NCBI RefSeq assembly: GCF_022682495.2 | Contig: NC_071389.1 | Location: 103,581,951 to 103,645,950, forward strand | Length of the DNA stretch: 64,000 nucleotides | Source of the DNA: Desmodus rotundus | Taxonomy: Eukaryota; Chordata; Mammalia; Chiroptera; Phyllostomidae | Direction: 5' to 3' | In this document: positions 10,470 through 22,869 of the stretch, piece by piece | Layout of the letters: the number at the start of each line of letters is the position of its first letter | How positions within the stretch are numbered: position 1 is the stretch's first letter | Notes under the pieces: generated by a model | Databases searched by the model: none | Told to the model about the DNA's origin: nothing | Seen by the model: the letters and a program-made list of their open reading frames with translations, nothing else | Translations under genes and position numbers: made by a program

Positions 10470-11537
10470 CATTGATTCTTTAGATTGCTTTGGGTTGTAT
10501 GGAAATTTTAATGATGTTAATATTTCCAATCCATGAACAAGGTATATGCTTCCACTTGGTTGTGTCTTCTATTTCTTTGGTGTTCTGTAGTTCTGAGTAC
10601 AGGTCTTTTACCTCCTTGGTTAAGTTTTTCCTAGGTGCCTTCTTTTTTTTGTTCTAGTAGTAAATGGGATTGTTTTCTTAGTGTCTCTTTATTATAATTC
10701 ATTATTGGTGTATAAAAGTGCCACCAATTTCTGGGTATTAATATTGTATCCTGCTACTTTGCCAAAATAATTTACTAAATCTTGTAGCTTTTGTTGGAGT
10801 CTAGGGTTTTCTGTGTACGCTATCCATGTCGCCTGCAAGTTATGACAGTTTACGCCCTCATTTCCAATTTGGATGCCTTGTGTTTCATCTTCTTGTCTGA
10901 TTGCTGTGGCTAGGACTTTGATTACTTTGTTTAATAAGATTGGTGAAAGCAGACATCCCTGTTTCTGATCTTAAGGGTGATGCTTTTAGTTTTTGCCATT
11001 TGAGTATGATGATGGTGGTAGGTTTTTCAAATATGGCCTTTATTGTTTTGAGGTATGGTCCTTCTATTCCCACTTGGCTGAAAGTTCTGATCATAAATGG
11101 CTGTTGGACTTATCAAATGCTTTTTCTGTGTCAATATGACCATGTGATTTTTATTCTTCTATTTGTTTATGTGATATGTCACATTTATTGATTTGTGAAT
11201 ATTGTACCAACATTGCATCTCCAGAATAAATCTCATCTGGTCATGGTGTATGATCTTTCTAATGTATTGCTGGATCTGATTTGTTAATATTTTGTTGAGG
11301 ATCTTAGCACGTATATTTATCAGGGATATTGACTTGTAATTTTCTTCGTTTGTAGTTTATCAGGCTTTTGAATTAATATAAAGTTGGCCTTGTAAAAGAG
11401 CTTGGAAGTTTTCCCTCCTCTTGAATTTTTTGGAATAGTTTGAGGAGGATAGGTGTTAGTTCTTCTTAGGATGTTTGGTAAAATTCCCCTTGAAGCCCCT
11501 TGAAGCTATTCAGTCAAGGACATTTGTTTGGTGAGGG
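10470..11537 (-). mobile_element. antisense L1 ORF2 fragment
   Basis: Minus-strand text corresponds to the middle of L1 ORF2. The stretch 11094-10885 reads 'QVGIEGPYLKTIKAIFEKPT' and then ILKWQKLKASPLRSET, matching the L1 reverse-transcriptase segment that normally reads 'AGIEGTYLNIIKAIYDKPT'. Text near 10480-10550 matches the antisense of the 'PKAIYRFNAIP' region. It is broken by stops and is not the direct continuation of the L1 left of HAL1 copy A. Confidence 0.75.
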
Positions 11538-11573
11538 TTTTTTTTTTTTTAACATTTTTTTTTTTAGATTATT

Positions 11574-11770
11574 ATTTTTTTAAGATTCTATTTAGAGGGG
11601 AAGGGAAGGAGAAGGAGAGGGAGAGAGACATCAGTGTGTGGTTGCCTCTCACATACCCCCTACTGGGGACCTGGCCCTCAACCCAGGCATGTGCCCTGAC
11701 AGGGAATCGAACTGGCGACCCTTTGGTTCACAGGCCTGTGCTCAATCCACCGAGCTACACCAGCCAGGGC
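11574..11770 (-). mobile_element. Ves SINE, antisense
   Basis: T/A-rich tail, GAGGGGAAGGGAAGGAGAAG block, ACCCCCTACTGGGGACCTGG and a head ending CACCAGCCAGGGC. It lies at the right edge of the L1 fragment. Confidence 0.88.
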
Positions 11771-12280
11771 TCAGAATACATCTTTACACTGGAGTGCTCA
11801 TTAACATGTACTGACAGTTACTGATTTATGCATTTGCCTTTTAATCAGAAGGAAAAAAAATAGTTATAAGCCAAAAGTGCATCAGTACTGGCTTTATATT
11901 GACCTATATAGTTAACTTCACTGTGTTCTTTATTTCAGTGTCTTCAATTTATTCTCTAGTGTGTTTTATTTTTGTCTGAAGGACTGCCTTTATCATTTCA
12001 TGTTGGGTAGGTCTGCAGTAATGAACTCACTCTGATTTTGTTTATCTAGAAATGTCTTAATTTCTCAGGAATTTTTTGCAGGATATGTAATTATTGTTTG
12101 ACAGATTTTTGTTGTTCATGGCTTTAAATATGACATCCAATTATCTTTTGGCTTTTATGGTTCCTGAATAGAAATAAGCTGATTATTTGGCTTGGAGTTT
12201 GTTGAGTTTCTTGGATATGTGTATTCATGTTCATATTGGAGTATTCATGTATTGTTATTTTTATCAGTTATTCATTTATT

Positions 12281-12514
12281 TAATCCTGCCCTGAGGACAC
12301 TTTTTCATTGCTTTTCGAGAGAGAGGAAGGGAGAAGAGAGAAAAGCATAGAGAGAAACATCAGTGTGAGAGAAACATGGATTGGTTGCTTCCCTCATGCG
12401 CCTGGACTGGTGATTGAACCTGCAACCTAGGCATGTGCCCTGACTAGGAATAGAACCCACAACCTTTTGTTTATGGGACGATGCTCCAACCAACTGAGCC
12501 ACACTGGCTAGGGC
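12281..12514 (-). mobile_element. Ves SINE, antisense (subfamily with CTGAGGACA tail block)
   Basis: The tail side reads AATCCTGCCCTGAGGACAC and the head ends CCACACTGGCTAGGGC. The same CTGAGGACATGCTTATTGAT-like tail block marks the copies at 21797, 28915, 56288 and 63390, so these form a second Ves subfamily in the window. Confidence 0.85.
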
Positions 12515-12844
12515 TTAGTTTATTATTTTTTAAAATACTTTTACCTGTCCCTTTCTTTTTCTATGATACATATGTTGGTATACTTGGTATTTTATAGATT
12601 TTCAGGTTCTGTTCATTTTGCTTCATTTTTTTCCCTGCATGTCAGTTTGAATAATTTAAATTATTCTGTTTTCAGTTTATACAGTCTTTCTTCTACCTGC
12701 TCAAAGCTGATGTTGATCTTTTTGATTAAATTTTAATTTGTTACTGTATTTTTTTATCGCCAGAATGGTTTTTACTTTTTACAATTTGTATGTTTATTCA
12801 TGTTCTCATATTGTTCATACATTTTCTGATTTCCTTCCGTTCTT

Positions 12845-13043
12845 TTTTTTTTAAGCGATTTTATTTATTTATTTTTAGAGAGAGGAGAAAGGAGGGAGAA
12901 AGAAAGGGAGCGAAACATCATTGTGTGGTTGCCTCTCAAGTGCCCCCTATGCAACCCAAGCATGTGCCCTGACTGGGGATTGAACTGGCGACCCTTTGGT
13001 CTCGCAGCCGGTGCTCAGTCCACTGAGCTACACCATCCAGGGC
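12845..13043 (-). mobile_element. Ves SINE, antisense, with target duplication
   Basis: Complete body with the head ending CTACACCATCCAGGGC. A target duplication of the type CTGATTTCCTT..GTTCT lies at 12827-12844 and 13043-13060. It is inserted in the ancient LINE 5' half. Confidence 0.88.
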
Positions 13044-13835
13044 TGATTTCCTTTAGTTCTTGGTTCATGCTTTCCTTTAGCTCTTTGACTATATTTAAGA
13101 GTTTTAATTTAATGACTTTGACTAGTTATTCCTAGGAATTGTTTCTGTGAAATTCTTTTATTCCTGTGAATTAGGTATACCTTTTTCTTTGTGAGTATGT
13201 TATGTGTGAGTCTGCATTATGATATTCCCAGTCTTCACAGATTGATGGTTTTTACTTTTTGAGGGATGGAGCCTTACAGTTTTTACTTTCCTAAGCTTTT
13301 TTTTTTTTTTGCAAAGTGTGTATTTCTTGTTGTTTATGGTCATTGAATTTCTATTATCCCAGTGGTGAGTTAGGGACCTGACAAAAATTTTCTCAAATGT
13401 CTGGACGAGCAATAAAAAAAATAATGAAAGAAAAGATTGTGTCTCATTAAATCTGAAAGATACCTCCAGGAAAGTTCTTGGTGCCCAGAGGCTGAAATCA
13501 AGAGAAGTATCAGACCACACTATAAACACAATCCCAAATTTTGTTGGAAGTTCCTCACTGGCACTCTTGTGTCCAGGCAGACCCTCCAGGAGTGCAGGAT
13601 GCTATTCCTGTGGCAAAGTTGGGGTGAGGAATGGGGCATGGTCACTAGTTGCTCACTTAAGTTTGATTAGCAACCTCTTTTTTCAAGCTCCCCTCTGTTT
13701 GCTTTAAGTGTCCAAGCAGGTTCCAGAGATTCAAAATAGTTGGTTTCAGTCATTCTGTCCAACTGACTGGTCAGTTCTTTGGGTGGAGGGACCCATACCT
13801 AGAGCTTCCCACTCTGCCATTTTGTGTGACATCTG

Positions 13836-14164
13836 TCTTCATCTGATTTTTATGTCATACTTACAAGGACCTTTTGCCTTATTCCTCTGATAATTACAAT
13901 ATATTGATCAGGATACTTCCTACCTTAACTACATTTGTAATCTGTAGTGTAGCTTTATTTGTAATTTGGGCATTTCAAATTTTTTTTTACTTTGTGTTCA
14001 GAGTGTACTTTTCTGAGGTCTGCTAAGTCAGAATGAATACATGCTCATCTACCTTCCCTGTTCCAAATTTTGGTGCTGTTGAATTCTTTCTTGTTCGGCC
14101 TGTCTTTGTGGGTTTGTCTTATTTCTTTTTTAATCTCCTTATTTAATTGATTTTGTTCTTATTT
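13836..14164. other. short unassigned intronic segment
   Basis: No gene. Positions 13868-13932 resemble 17745-17800 (see findings), so part of this may be an unnamed repeat. Confidence 0.4.
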
Positions 14165-16195
14165 TATTTATTTTTTAAATACATTTCATTGATTATGCTT
14201 TTACAGTTGTCCCATTTTCCCCCTCTTTGTTTCCCTCCACCTAGTACTGCCCATTCCCACCAGCAATTCTCCCCCTCCCCCTTAGTTCATTTCCATGGGT
14301 CAAGCCTATAAGTTCTTTGACTGCTCCATTTCCTGTACTGTTTTTAACATTCCCCTGCCTATTCTGTACCTACCAATTTGTAGTTCTCAATCCCCACACC
14401 TTTTATCCCGTTTTCCCCCTTACCCCCATCTATATCTTATAGATATAGGTGATCTCCATATGTATAATACTGTGTCTGTTCCGCTTGTTTGCTTAGTTTG
14501 CTTTTTAGATTCAGGTGTTGATAGTTGTGAATTTAATGCCATTTTAATGTTCATAGTTTTGATCTTATTCTTTTTTGTAAATAACTCCCTTTAATATTTT
14601 ATGTAATAATGGCTTGGTGATGATGACCTCCTTTAGCTTTCTTTGTCTGTGAAGCACTTTATCTGTCCTATTCTAAATGATAGCTTTGCTGGATAGAGTA
14701 ATCTTGGTTGTAGGTCCTTGTTTTTCATGACTTTGAATACTTCTTGTCAGTCCTTTCTAGCCTGTGAAGTTTCTTTGGAGAAATCAGTTGACAGTCTTGT
14801 GGAAACTCCTCTGTACATAACTATTGGCTTTTCTCTTCCTACTTTTAAGATTCTCTCTTTATGTTTAACCTTTGGCATTTGAATTATGATGTGTCTTGGT
14901 GTGGGCCTCTTTGGGTCCATCTTCTTTGGGACTCTGTGCTTCCTGGACTTGCATGTGTATTTCCTTCACCAAATTAGGGAAGTTTTCTTCCATTACTTTT
15001 TCAAATAACTTTTAAGTTCTTGCTCTTTCTCTTCTCATTGTGGCACCCCTATAATTTGCATTTGTTGTTGTTGAAAGTTGCCCAGAGGCTCCTTAGGCTA
15101 TCCTAGTTTTTTTTGAATTCTTTTTTCTTTTTGCTGTTCTGATTGTTTTTTTTCTTCTTATGTTCCAAATCATTGATTTGATGCTGGGCTTCATTCACTC
15201 CACTGTTGATTCCCTGTAAATTTTTCTTTATTTCATTTAGCGTAAACTTCATTTCTGCCTGGGTCTTTTTGATGTTGTTGAGGTACCCAATGAGTTCCTT
15301 GAGCATCCTAATAACCAGTGTTTTGATCTCTGCATCTGATAGATTGCTCATCTCCCTTTTGTGTAGTTCTTTTTTAGAATTCTGTTCTTTCATTGGGGCC
15401 ATATTTCTTTGTCTCCTCATTTGGGCAGCCTCCGTGTTTGATTCTATGTATTAGGTAGAGCTGCTTTGAGTCCCCGTCTTGGTAGTGTGTCCTAATGTAG
15501 AAAAGTGCACTCTTAAGTGGGATGGAACGGAGCCTTAGGTAATCGCCAGGGTAGGGCTACCCGTGTGAACCAGGTTGATGGAGTCTCAGATATGGTGGCT
15601 CTGTGTGGCAAAGGGCTTAGAAAGGGAACAGTGGCTGCTGCCTGGCCTCTGGTGTTGTGCCCAGGAGGACGCTGTCCCCTGATACTCGCCCTGATGGCAG
15701 ACACTTCAGTTTCTCCCTGTATGCCACCGGTCCCTTCAAGCTGTTGCCCTGGTGCTAGGCCCAGAAGTAGTGAGGCTGAGTATGTCCTAAATCCATCCTG
15801 GGTCCTTTAAGAGGAGACTCATGATAATCCCTCAGTTTCTTAGGCTGCCCCAATCCCCACTGGTTTTTATAGCCAGAAGTTACGGGGACTTATTTTTCTG
15901 GCAGTGGAACCCTGGGCTGGGTGGTTTGGTGTGGGGCTGGGATCCCTCCTCCCTATGGAGATATCCCTCCCAATTTTTGTGTACCACACATGGGTGTGGG
16001 ACCAGCCTGTTCTGGTCTCCACCCCTCCTACCTGTCTGAATGAATATAACTTCTTTAATTCTTGGCTGTTGGACTTCTGTACAGTTCGATTTTTTGACGG
16101 TTTTGAGTGATAGCTGTGTTCTAGTTTAGTTGTAATTTTTGCTGTGGTTGTATGAGGAGAGTGAGCCATGTTTACTTTCACCTCCTCTTGACCGG
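14165..16195 (-). mobile_element. HAL1-type half-LINE, older (copy B)
   Basis: It has the same layout as copy A: a 3' end with ATTGATTATGCTTTTACAGT and a C-rich 3'UTR on the left, ORF1 in the middle, then a 5'UTR on the right with a 5' terminus around 16195 (CACCTCCTCTTGACC on the plus strand). The 5'UTR differs from copies A and C and is closest to copy D, so B and D seem to be one older subfamily. Confidence 0.72.
14580..15420 (-). pseudogene. HAL1 copy B ORF1, decayed
   Basis: Minus-strand frame opens at 15420 (MRRQRNMAPMKEQNSKK). It reads an N-terminal helix with 'SNLSDAEIKTLVIRMLKEL', a coiled coil with INDLEHKKKK, then loses the frame. Further down, antisense equivalents of the GVP.G and 'LYPAKLSF' segments are present but broken. 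It is the same protein type as the ORF1 of copies A, C and E. Confidence 0.7.
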
Positions 16196-16489
16196 AAGTC
16201 TTAGCTGACTTTTGGATAACAAAATTTTATATCTGTTTCCAATTGGCTATTCAGTTAATTTAATATTAATTGCTACATATTGATTTTTAGTATCACTACC
16301 TCACTGTAGTAGCATTTCAGGTAAATTATTTGGGTCTTTGACGTAAAGAATAATATAATTTTGCATAGATACACAATTTTTCTTATTTCACATTTTTATA
16401 GCTTTGTTTTTCATAACATTTAATTGGCTGGTACTTCCAGAATGGTGCTATGCAGAAATGTTAAAGAATATACTTATCTTTATGTTTTT
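16196..16489. other. non-coding sequence, nothing recognised
   Basis: AT-rich spacer between HAL1 copy B and the next L1 3' end. No gene or nameable repeat. Confidence 0.4.
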
Positions 16490-17140
16490 CCCTTTTTATT
16501 TTTAAATAACAGTTGATGTACAATATTAATAGTTTTAGATGTACAACCTTGTGATTAGACAGAAGTGATCAGCCTGATAAATGTAGTACCCATGCTATAC
16601 CATACATAGTTATTACAATATTATTGACTATATTCCCTATGCTGTACTTTCCATCCCTGTGACCAATCTGTAACTACCAATCTGTCCTTCTAAATCCTTT
16701 CATCTTTGTCACCCATCCCTCCAACCTCTCTCCCCTTTGGCAACCCTCAGAATGTTCTCTATGAGTCTGTTTCTGTTCTGATTATTTGTTTACTTTCTTT
16801 TTTGATTCCACATTTAAGTGAAATCATCTGGCATTTGTCATTCTCTGTCTGACTTATTTCATTTAGCATGATACCTTTTAGGTCCATATATGTTGCTAAA
16901 GATGGCAAGATTTCATTCTTTTTTAGTGATTGAATCATTTCATTGTGTGTGTGTGTGTGTGTGTGTATACACACCCCAAATTCTTTATCCATTTATCTAT
17001 TGATGGACACTTAGGTTACTTTTATATCTTGGGTATTGTAAATAAAGCTGCCATAAACATGGATGTATATATCTTTTGTAATTTAATGTGTTGAATTTCT
17101 TCAGGTAAATACCCAGAAGTGGAGTTGCTGCGTACTTCCT
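16490..17140 (-). mobile_element. L1 3' end, antisense
   Basis: Text such as 'ACAGTTGATGTACAATATTA', 'GACTATATTCCCTATGCTGT', 'TTGATGGACACTTAGGTTAC' and 'ATACCCAGAAGTGGAGTTGC' is the antisense of a mammalian L1 3'UTR and ORF2 C-terminus. A (TG)n run at 16943-16967 lies inside it. Confidence 0.65.
16943..16967. repeat. (TG)n microsatellite
   Basis: About twelve TG units inside antisense L1 sequence. Likely length-polymorphic. Confidence 0.9.
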
Positions 17141-17834
17141 TGTCTGTTGTTAGTCTTTGTTTTAAAGTTTATCTGGTGTAAGTATTTCTACCCCAGCTTT
17201 TGGTTTCACATCCATTTATTTTTTGAAATTCTAAGAAAAACCTGGAGAACTATTTTTATATCTTACTTAAGGGAAAATTGAAGCTCAGAGCAGTGAAGTT
17301 ATTTGCCCAGTGTTTGATAGCTAATTAGAATTGACTTGATGTAGAAAAGTGGTTAAATGGAATAGATTTTATATGGGTAATGTAGGAGTGGTCAACTTTT
17401 AATTGGATTGTCTTTTTTGTATGGGACTAGATAAGTGTTTGTTGGTTGAAACATATTGTCAGTGATATAGAGAAGTGACCATATTTATTTCCAGTGTAGG
17501 ATTTGAAAATAGCTGATATAAGTTGAGTTGCTATAGTGTTTTGAGAGGTGGATTATTGCAGAGAACTGTGTGATAAGGAAAATCTGATATACTGCTCCCT
17601 CCACTGTTTTCTTCTGAGAAGAGTCTGTTGTGAAGTCAGTTCTAGCTTTTCTGTCTGAGAAATTGTCATTTTTTGTTTTATAGAAGCTAAAACATAGAAA
17701 GGATTCAGAGAACTCATGCATTAAAAGTTGGTGCATTTTGTAACAGTACCTTTATGCCTCATTCCTCTGAAAATTAAGTTGATGGGGATACTTCTTACCT
17801 TGTAGCAAATGAATGTTAACTACAAGTTCAACTA
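17141..17834. other. non-coding sequence, mostly unassigned
   Basis: No gene. Positions 17745-17800 resemble 13868-13932. The rest is AT-rich and shows nothing I can name. Confidence 0.4.
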
Positions 17835-18061
17835 CTATTTTTTTATTACACTTTACATTCAACATTGTTTTGTGTTAGTTTCAGGTGTGCAGCACAGTGG
17901 CCAGCCATACATATCAAAAAATGCTCCTCCCCTGCCCCAAGCCCGCACATTTCCAGCACCCACCTGGCATCCTACACAGTCAACATAATATTATTGACTA
18001 TGTTCCCTATGTTGTACTTCACATCCCCATGACTATTTTGTAACTGCCAATTTGTACTTAA

Positions 18062-18247
18062 ATTTTTTTTGTTTTATTTATTGATTTTAGACAGAGGAAG
18101 GGAATGGGGGGGAGAAACATCAATTTGTTGTTCCATTTATTTATTCATTCATTGGTTGATTCTTATGTGTGTTCTGACTGGGGATCCCATCTGCAATCTT
18201 GGCATATTAGGACCATTCTGTAACCAACTGAGCTACCTGGCCAGGGC
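18062..18247 (-). mobile_element. Ves SINE, antisense, diverged
   Basis: A TTTATTTATTGATTTTAGAC tail side, a shortened body and a head ending GAGCTACCTGGCCAGGGC. Inserted in L1 3' sequence. Confidence 0.8.
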
Positions 18248-19388
18248 ACCAATTTATACTTCTTAATCCCTTCACCTTTTTTACACAGTCTCTCACTCCC
18301 TATCCCCTTTAGCATCCTTCAGTCTGTTCTCTGTATCTACTAGTCTTGCTTTCAGTTTTGTTTGTTTGTTTTATAGATTACACATGTAAGTAAACTCATA
18401 ATGGTATTTGTTATTCTCTAATTCAGTTAGCATATTATTCTCTAGGGTCCATCCATACAGTCATAAATGGTAATATTTCATTTTTTAATGGCTGAGTAAT
18501 ATTCATTATATATGTATATGTACCACCACTTGTTTATTCACTTGTCTACTGAAATGTGTTTGGGTTGCTTCCATATCCTGGCTATTGTGAATAATGCTGC
18601 AATGAACATAGAGGTACATAAATTCTTTTGAATTAGTATTTTGGGTTTCTTTGGATATATACACAGAAGTGGAATAACTGGGTCATAAGGTAGTTGCATT
18701 TTTAATTGTTTGAGGAACCTCCATACTGTTTTTCACAGTGGCTGCACCAGTCTGCCTTCTCACCAACAGTGCACAACAGACCCATTTGCTCCACATCCTC
18801 TCCAACATTTGTTGTTGATGTATTGATGATAGGCCTTCTGATAAGTGTGAGGTGCTATCTCATTATGGTTTTAATTTGCATTTCTGTGAAGATTAGTCAT
18901 GTTGATTAGTGTTGGGTCCTCTGCCCAGTTTTTAATTGGATTTTTTTGGGTGTTGTATGAGTTTTTAAGTAAATTTTTGTTATTAACCGCTTATCAGATG
19001 TATTATTGGCAAATATCCTCCCTAATATAGTAGGTTGTCTTTACATTATGTTGATGGTTTCCTTTGCTGTGCAAAAACTTTTCGTTTGATTTAGTCTAAT
19101 TTGTTTATTTTTTTCTTTTGTTTCCTTTGCCTGAGGAGATAACATCAGCAAAAATATTACTAAGAGAAATGTCAGGAATTTTATTGCTTGTGTTTTCTTC
19201 TAGGAATTTTATGGTTTCAAGTCTTACATATTAGTTTTTAATCCATTTTGGATTTATTCTTGTATGTGGTGCAAGAATAGTTTCATATTACTTGCATGTA
19301 ACTGGTCAGTTTTTGAACACCATTAATTGAGTAGATTGTCTTTACCCCATTGTATATTTTGCCTACTTTGTCAAATAGGAATTGACCA

Positions 19389-19615
19389 GGCCTGGCCAGT
19401 CTGACTCAGTTGGTTGGAGTGTCATTTTGTACAACAAAAGGTTTGGAGTTTGATTCCTGCTCAGGGCATATACCTAAATTGTGGCTTCAGTCCCCTCTTG
19501 GGGAGTCTGCGGGAGGTAATCAGTCAATGTATCTCTCTGACATCAGTGTCTTTCTCTCTCTCCCCTTTCTTCTCTCTCTAATACCAATAAATATATTTTA
19601 AAAAAAGAAAAAATT
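19389..19615 (+). mobile_element. Ves SINE, sense, with target duplication
   Basis: The head GCCTGGCCAGTCTGACTCAG, a CAGGGCATATACCTAAATTG block, a TCTCTCTCCCC end and an A-rich tail. Target duplication AATTGACCA at 19380-19388 and 19616-19624. It interrupts L1 ORF2. Confidence 0.9.
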
Positions 19616-20226
19616 AATTGACCATATAGGCCTGGGTTAATTTCTGGGCTTCCTGTTCTGTTCCATTGGTCTATATGTTGTTTTTATGCCAGTGGCATGC
19701 TGTTTTGATCACTATAGCTTTGTATAGTTTAGTATCAGGTATTGTGATTCCACCAACTTTCCTCTTTCTCAAGATTGCTGTGGCTAATTGAGGTCTTTTG
19801 TGACTCCATATAAATTTTTGGATTATTTTTTTAGTTCTGTGAAAAACACAATTGGTACTTTGATAGGAATTACGTTGAACCCGTAGATTGCTTTGAGTAG
19901 TATGGACATTTTAATGATGTTAATTCTTTATATCCGTGAACATTTTATGTGCTTCCATTTATTTGTATCTTCTTCAGTTTCTTTTTTTAGTGTCTTATAC
20001 TTTTCTGAATTAGAGATATTTTACTGTCTTGTTTAAATTTATTTCTAGGTATTTTTTGATGCAATTGTAAATGGATTGTTTTCTTGGTTTCCCTTTCTGA
20101 TTGTTCATTATTGGTATGTAAAAATGCAGCCAATTTCTGAATATTTATTTTGTATCCTGCTACTTTACTGAATTCATTTATCAGTATTAGTATTTTTGTG
20201 GAATCATTAGGGTTGTCTATAACTCA

Positions 20227-20425
20227 CAAGGGGTATCCAACCTTTTGGCATCTCTGCGCCACACTGGAAGTAGAATAGTTGTTTTGAGCCACACATTAAA
20301 TATAGTGCAATGTGTAATCACAAAAAAATCTCAATGTTTTAAGTAAATTTATGATTTTGTGATGAGCCGCATTTGCAGCCATCCTGGGCTGCATGTGGCC
20401 CATGGGCCTCAGGTTGGACACCCCA
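20227..20425 (+). mobile_element. hAT-like nonautonomous DNA transposon
   Basis: A 200-bp segment with imperfect terminal inverted repeats: CAAGGGGTATCCAACC at the left and GGTTGGACACCCC at the right. It also has internal GGCATCTCTGCGCCACAC and GGGCTGCATGTGGCCCATGG blocks. The layout matches short hAT-type elements of mammals, and a related copy in the other orientation is at 33135. It lacks any transposase and interrupts antisense L1. Confidence 0.7.
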
Positions 20426-20702
20426 TATAGTATCATGTCCTGTCACATGCTTTTCCTGCATCTGTTGATATTATCCTATGATTTTTGTCTTTGTGTTAAT
20501 GTTGTGTATCATGTTAATTAATTTGCAAATACTGTACCAACCATGCATCCTAGGAATAAATCCCACTTGATCATGAGGTGTATGATCTTTTTAATGTATT
20601 TATGAATTTGGTTTGCAAATGTTTTGTTAAAGTTTTTTACACCTGTGTTCATCAGTGATACTGGCCTATAATTTTCTTTCTTTATAGAGTCTTTTTTTGA
20701 CT

Positions 20703-20778
20703 TAATTTTTTAATTTTTATTTTTTAAATTACTTTATTGTTGTTCAATTACAGTTGTCTGCATTACTTCCCACCCCAG
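20703..20778 (-). mobile_element. short 5'-truncated LINE 3' end
   Basis: TTATTGTTGTTCAATTACAG followed by TTGTCTGCATTACTTCCCAC, related to 8001-8099. Flanked by TATAGAGTCTTT (20683) and TATAGAATCTTT (20779), a plausible target duplication. Confidence 0.6.
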
Positions 20779-21561
20779 TATAGAATCTTTATCTTGTTTT
20801 GAAACCAGGATGATGCTGGGCTTGTAAAATGAATGTGGGAGTTTTACATCCTCTTGAATTTTTTGAATCGTTTGAGAAGGATAGGTGTTAATTCTTTGAA
20901 TGCTTGGTTAAATTCACCTGTGATATCATTTGTTCCAGGACTTTTGTTTATTGGTATTTTTTTGACTACTACTTTCATTTTGTTGGTTGTTATTGGTCTG
21001 TTCAGATTGTCTTTCTTATTTATCCATTCTTGGAATGCTGTATATTTCTAGGCGATTATTTATTTCAGGTTGTCTTAACTTGTTGGCATGTAGTTGTTCG
21101 TAGTGTTTTCTTATTATTTTAAGAAGTAATGATGTTGTTGCTCTGATGCCTGTTGTCACTTCTTTTCCTCCATCCCTTATTTTATTTATGTGGGCCCTGT
21201 CTTTTTTGTTTTTGATACATTATGGTTAAAGTTTTATCATTAGAAAAAATAAAATAAAAATAAGTTAAAAAAAGAAAAATGTTTCATCAATCTTGTTTAT
21301 CTTTTTAAAGAACTAGCTCTTTGTTTTATTGACCTTTTGTATTGTTTTTTTAGATTATTTCTGCTCTGGCCTTTATTTCCTTTCTTTTATTAACTTAGGG
21401 CTTTGTTGTTCTTTTTTTAGTTTGTTTAGGTGTATAGTTATATTGTTTATTTTAGATTTATCTTGTTTCCTGTGGTAGGTAATATTGTCTGAATTTTCAC
21501 TCTTGGGACTGCTTTTGCTGTGTCCCATAGGCTTGAGTTTTCATTATTTGTCTGAAGTATT

Positions 21562-21790
21562 GTTTTTTTTAAGATTTTTATTTATTTACTTTTAGAGAGA
21601 GGGGAAGGGAGGGAGAAAGAGAGGGAGAGAAACATCAGTGTGCAATAGATACATTGAACAGTTGCCTCTTGCATGCCTCCACGTGGGGACCTGGCCCACA
21701 ACACAGGCATGTGCCTTGACTGAGGGTGGAACCTGGGATCTAGAGGTTCTCAGACTGGTGCTGAATGCAATGAGCCATACTAGCTAGAGC
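21562..21790 (-). mobile_element. Ves SINE, antisense
   Basis: A TTTTTTTTAAGATTTTTATT tail side, a purine-rich block and a head ending CATACTAGCTAGAGC. Adjoins another antisense Ves of the other subfamily only a few bases to the right. Confidence 0.85.
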
Positions 21791-21796
21791 TTTTAT

Positions 21797-21995
21797 GTTT
21801 AATCCTCATCTGAGGACATGCTTATTGATTTTATAGAGGGGGGGAGAAAGGAGGAGAGAGAGAGGGAGAGAACCATCAGTGTGAGGGAGAAGCATCAATC
21901 GGTTGCCTCTAGCACTTTCCCTGACTGGGGTTTGAACCTGTGGCCTTTTGGTTACGGGATGACCCTCCAGCCTACTAAGAAGTATTGGCCAGGGC
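21797..21995 (-). mobile_element. Ves SINE, antisense (CTGAGGACA subfamily)
   Basis: AATCCTCATCTGAGGACATG tail block, a purine-rich run and a head ending GTATTGGCCAGGGC. It forms a tandem pair with the preceding Ves. Confidence 0.85.
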
Positions 21996-22810
21996 ATCTC
22001 AGTGTTATCTTTTGATTTATTCCTTGATCTTACTGTTAACATATTCGTTGTTTAGCAACATATTATTTCGCTTCCATGTGTTTGTATGTTTTTCTCTCTT
22101 TCTCTTGTAATTTATTTCCAGTTTCATAACATTGTGGTCAGAGAAGATTTGTGATAATGATTTCAATCTTCTTAAATCATTTGAGACTTGTTTTGTGGCC
22201 TAACGTGGTCGATCTATCCTGGAAAATATTTCATGTGCACTTGAAAAGAATGTATATTTTGCTGCTCTGGGGTGGTGTAAATGTATCAATTAAATCCATC
22301 AGGTCTCACATGTCATGTAAGGCTGCTATTTCCTTTTGATTTTCATTTTGGAAGATTTATCCAGTGATTTCAATGGGGTGCTAAAGTCCTCTACTAGGAC
22401 TATACTACTGTCAATCTCTTTGTTTTTGTCCATTTATATTTGTTTTATATACTTAGGTGCTTGTATGTTGGATGTATACATTTTTACAAGAGTTACATCA
22501 TTTTGATGGATTGATTCCTTTATCATGATATAATGGCCTTTTTGTCTTTAATTATAGCCTTTGTTTTAAAGTCTGTTTTCTCTGAAAAATATATTTCTAC
22601 TACAGTTTTTTTTTTTCATTTGCATGAAATATCTGTCTTCAACCTTTTACTTTCAGTCTGTGTCTTTTGTTCTGAGGAGCGTCTCTAGCATAGATATGTA
22701 TCTTGTTTTCTTGTCCATTCATCTATCCTATATCTTTTGATTAGAGCATTTAATCCTTTTACATTTAATGTGATTCTTGGGAGGTACGTATTTATTGCCA
22801 TTTCATTAAC

Positions 22811-22837
22811 TTAAAAAATATTTTTGAATGTATTCAT

Positions 22838-22869
<32 letters not shown>

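Larger units (their letters stand above)
11940..13835 (-). mobile_element. ancient antisense LINE 5' half (ORF1 and 5'UTR)
   Basis: Text typical of antisense old L1/HAL1 ORF1 ('GGTAGGTCTGCAGTAATGAA', 'GACATCCAATTATCTTTTGG', 'TTGTTGAGTTTCTTGGATAT') runs into a less recognisable block. It ends with CTTCCCACTCTGCCATTTTG (13806-13825), the antisense of a 5' end reading CAAAATGGCAGAGTGGGAAG. Two Ves SINEs interrupt it. The frame is fully decayed. The division between ORF1 and 5'UTR is a guess. Confidence 0.55.
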
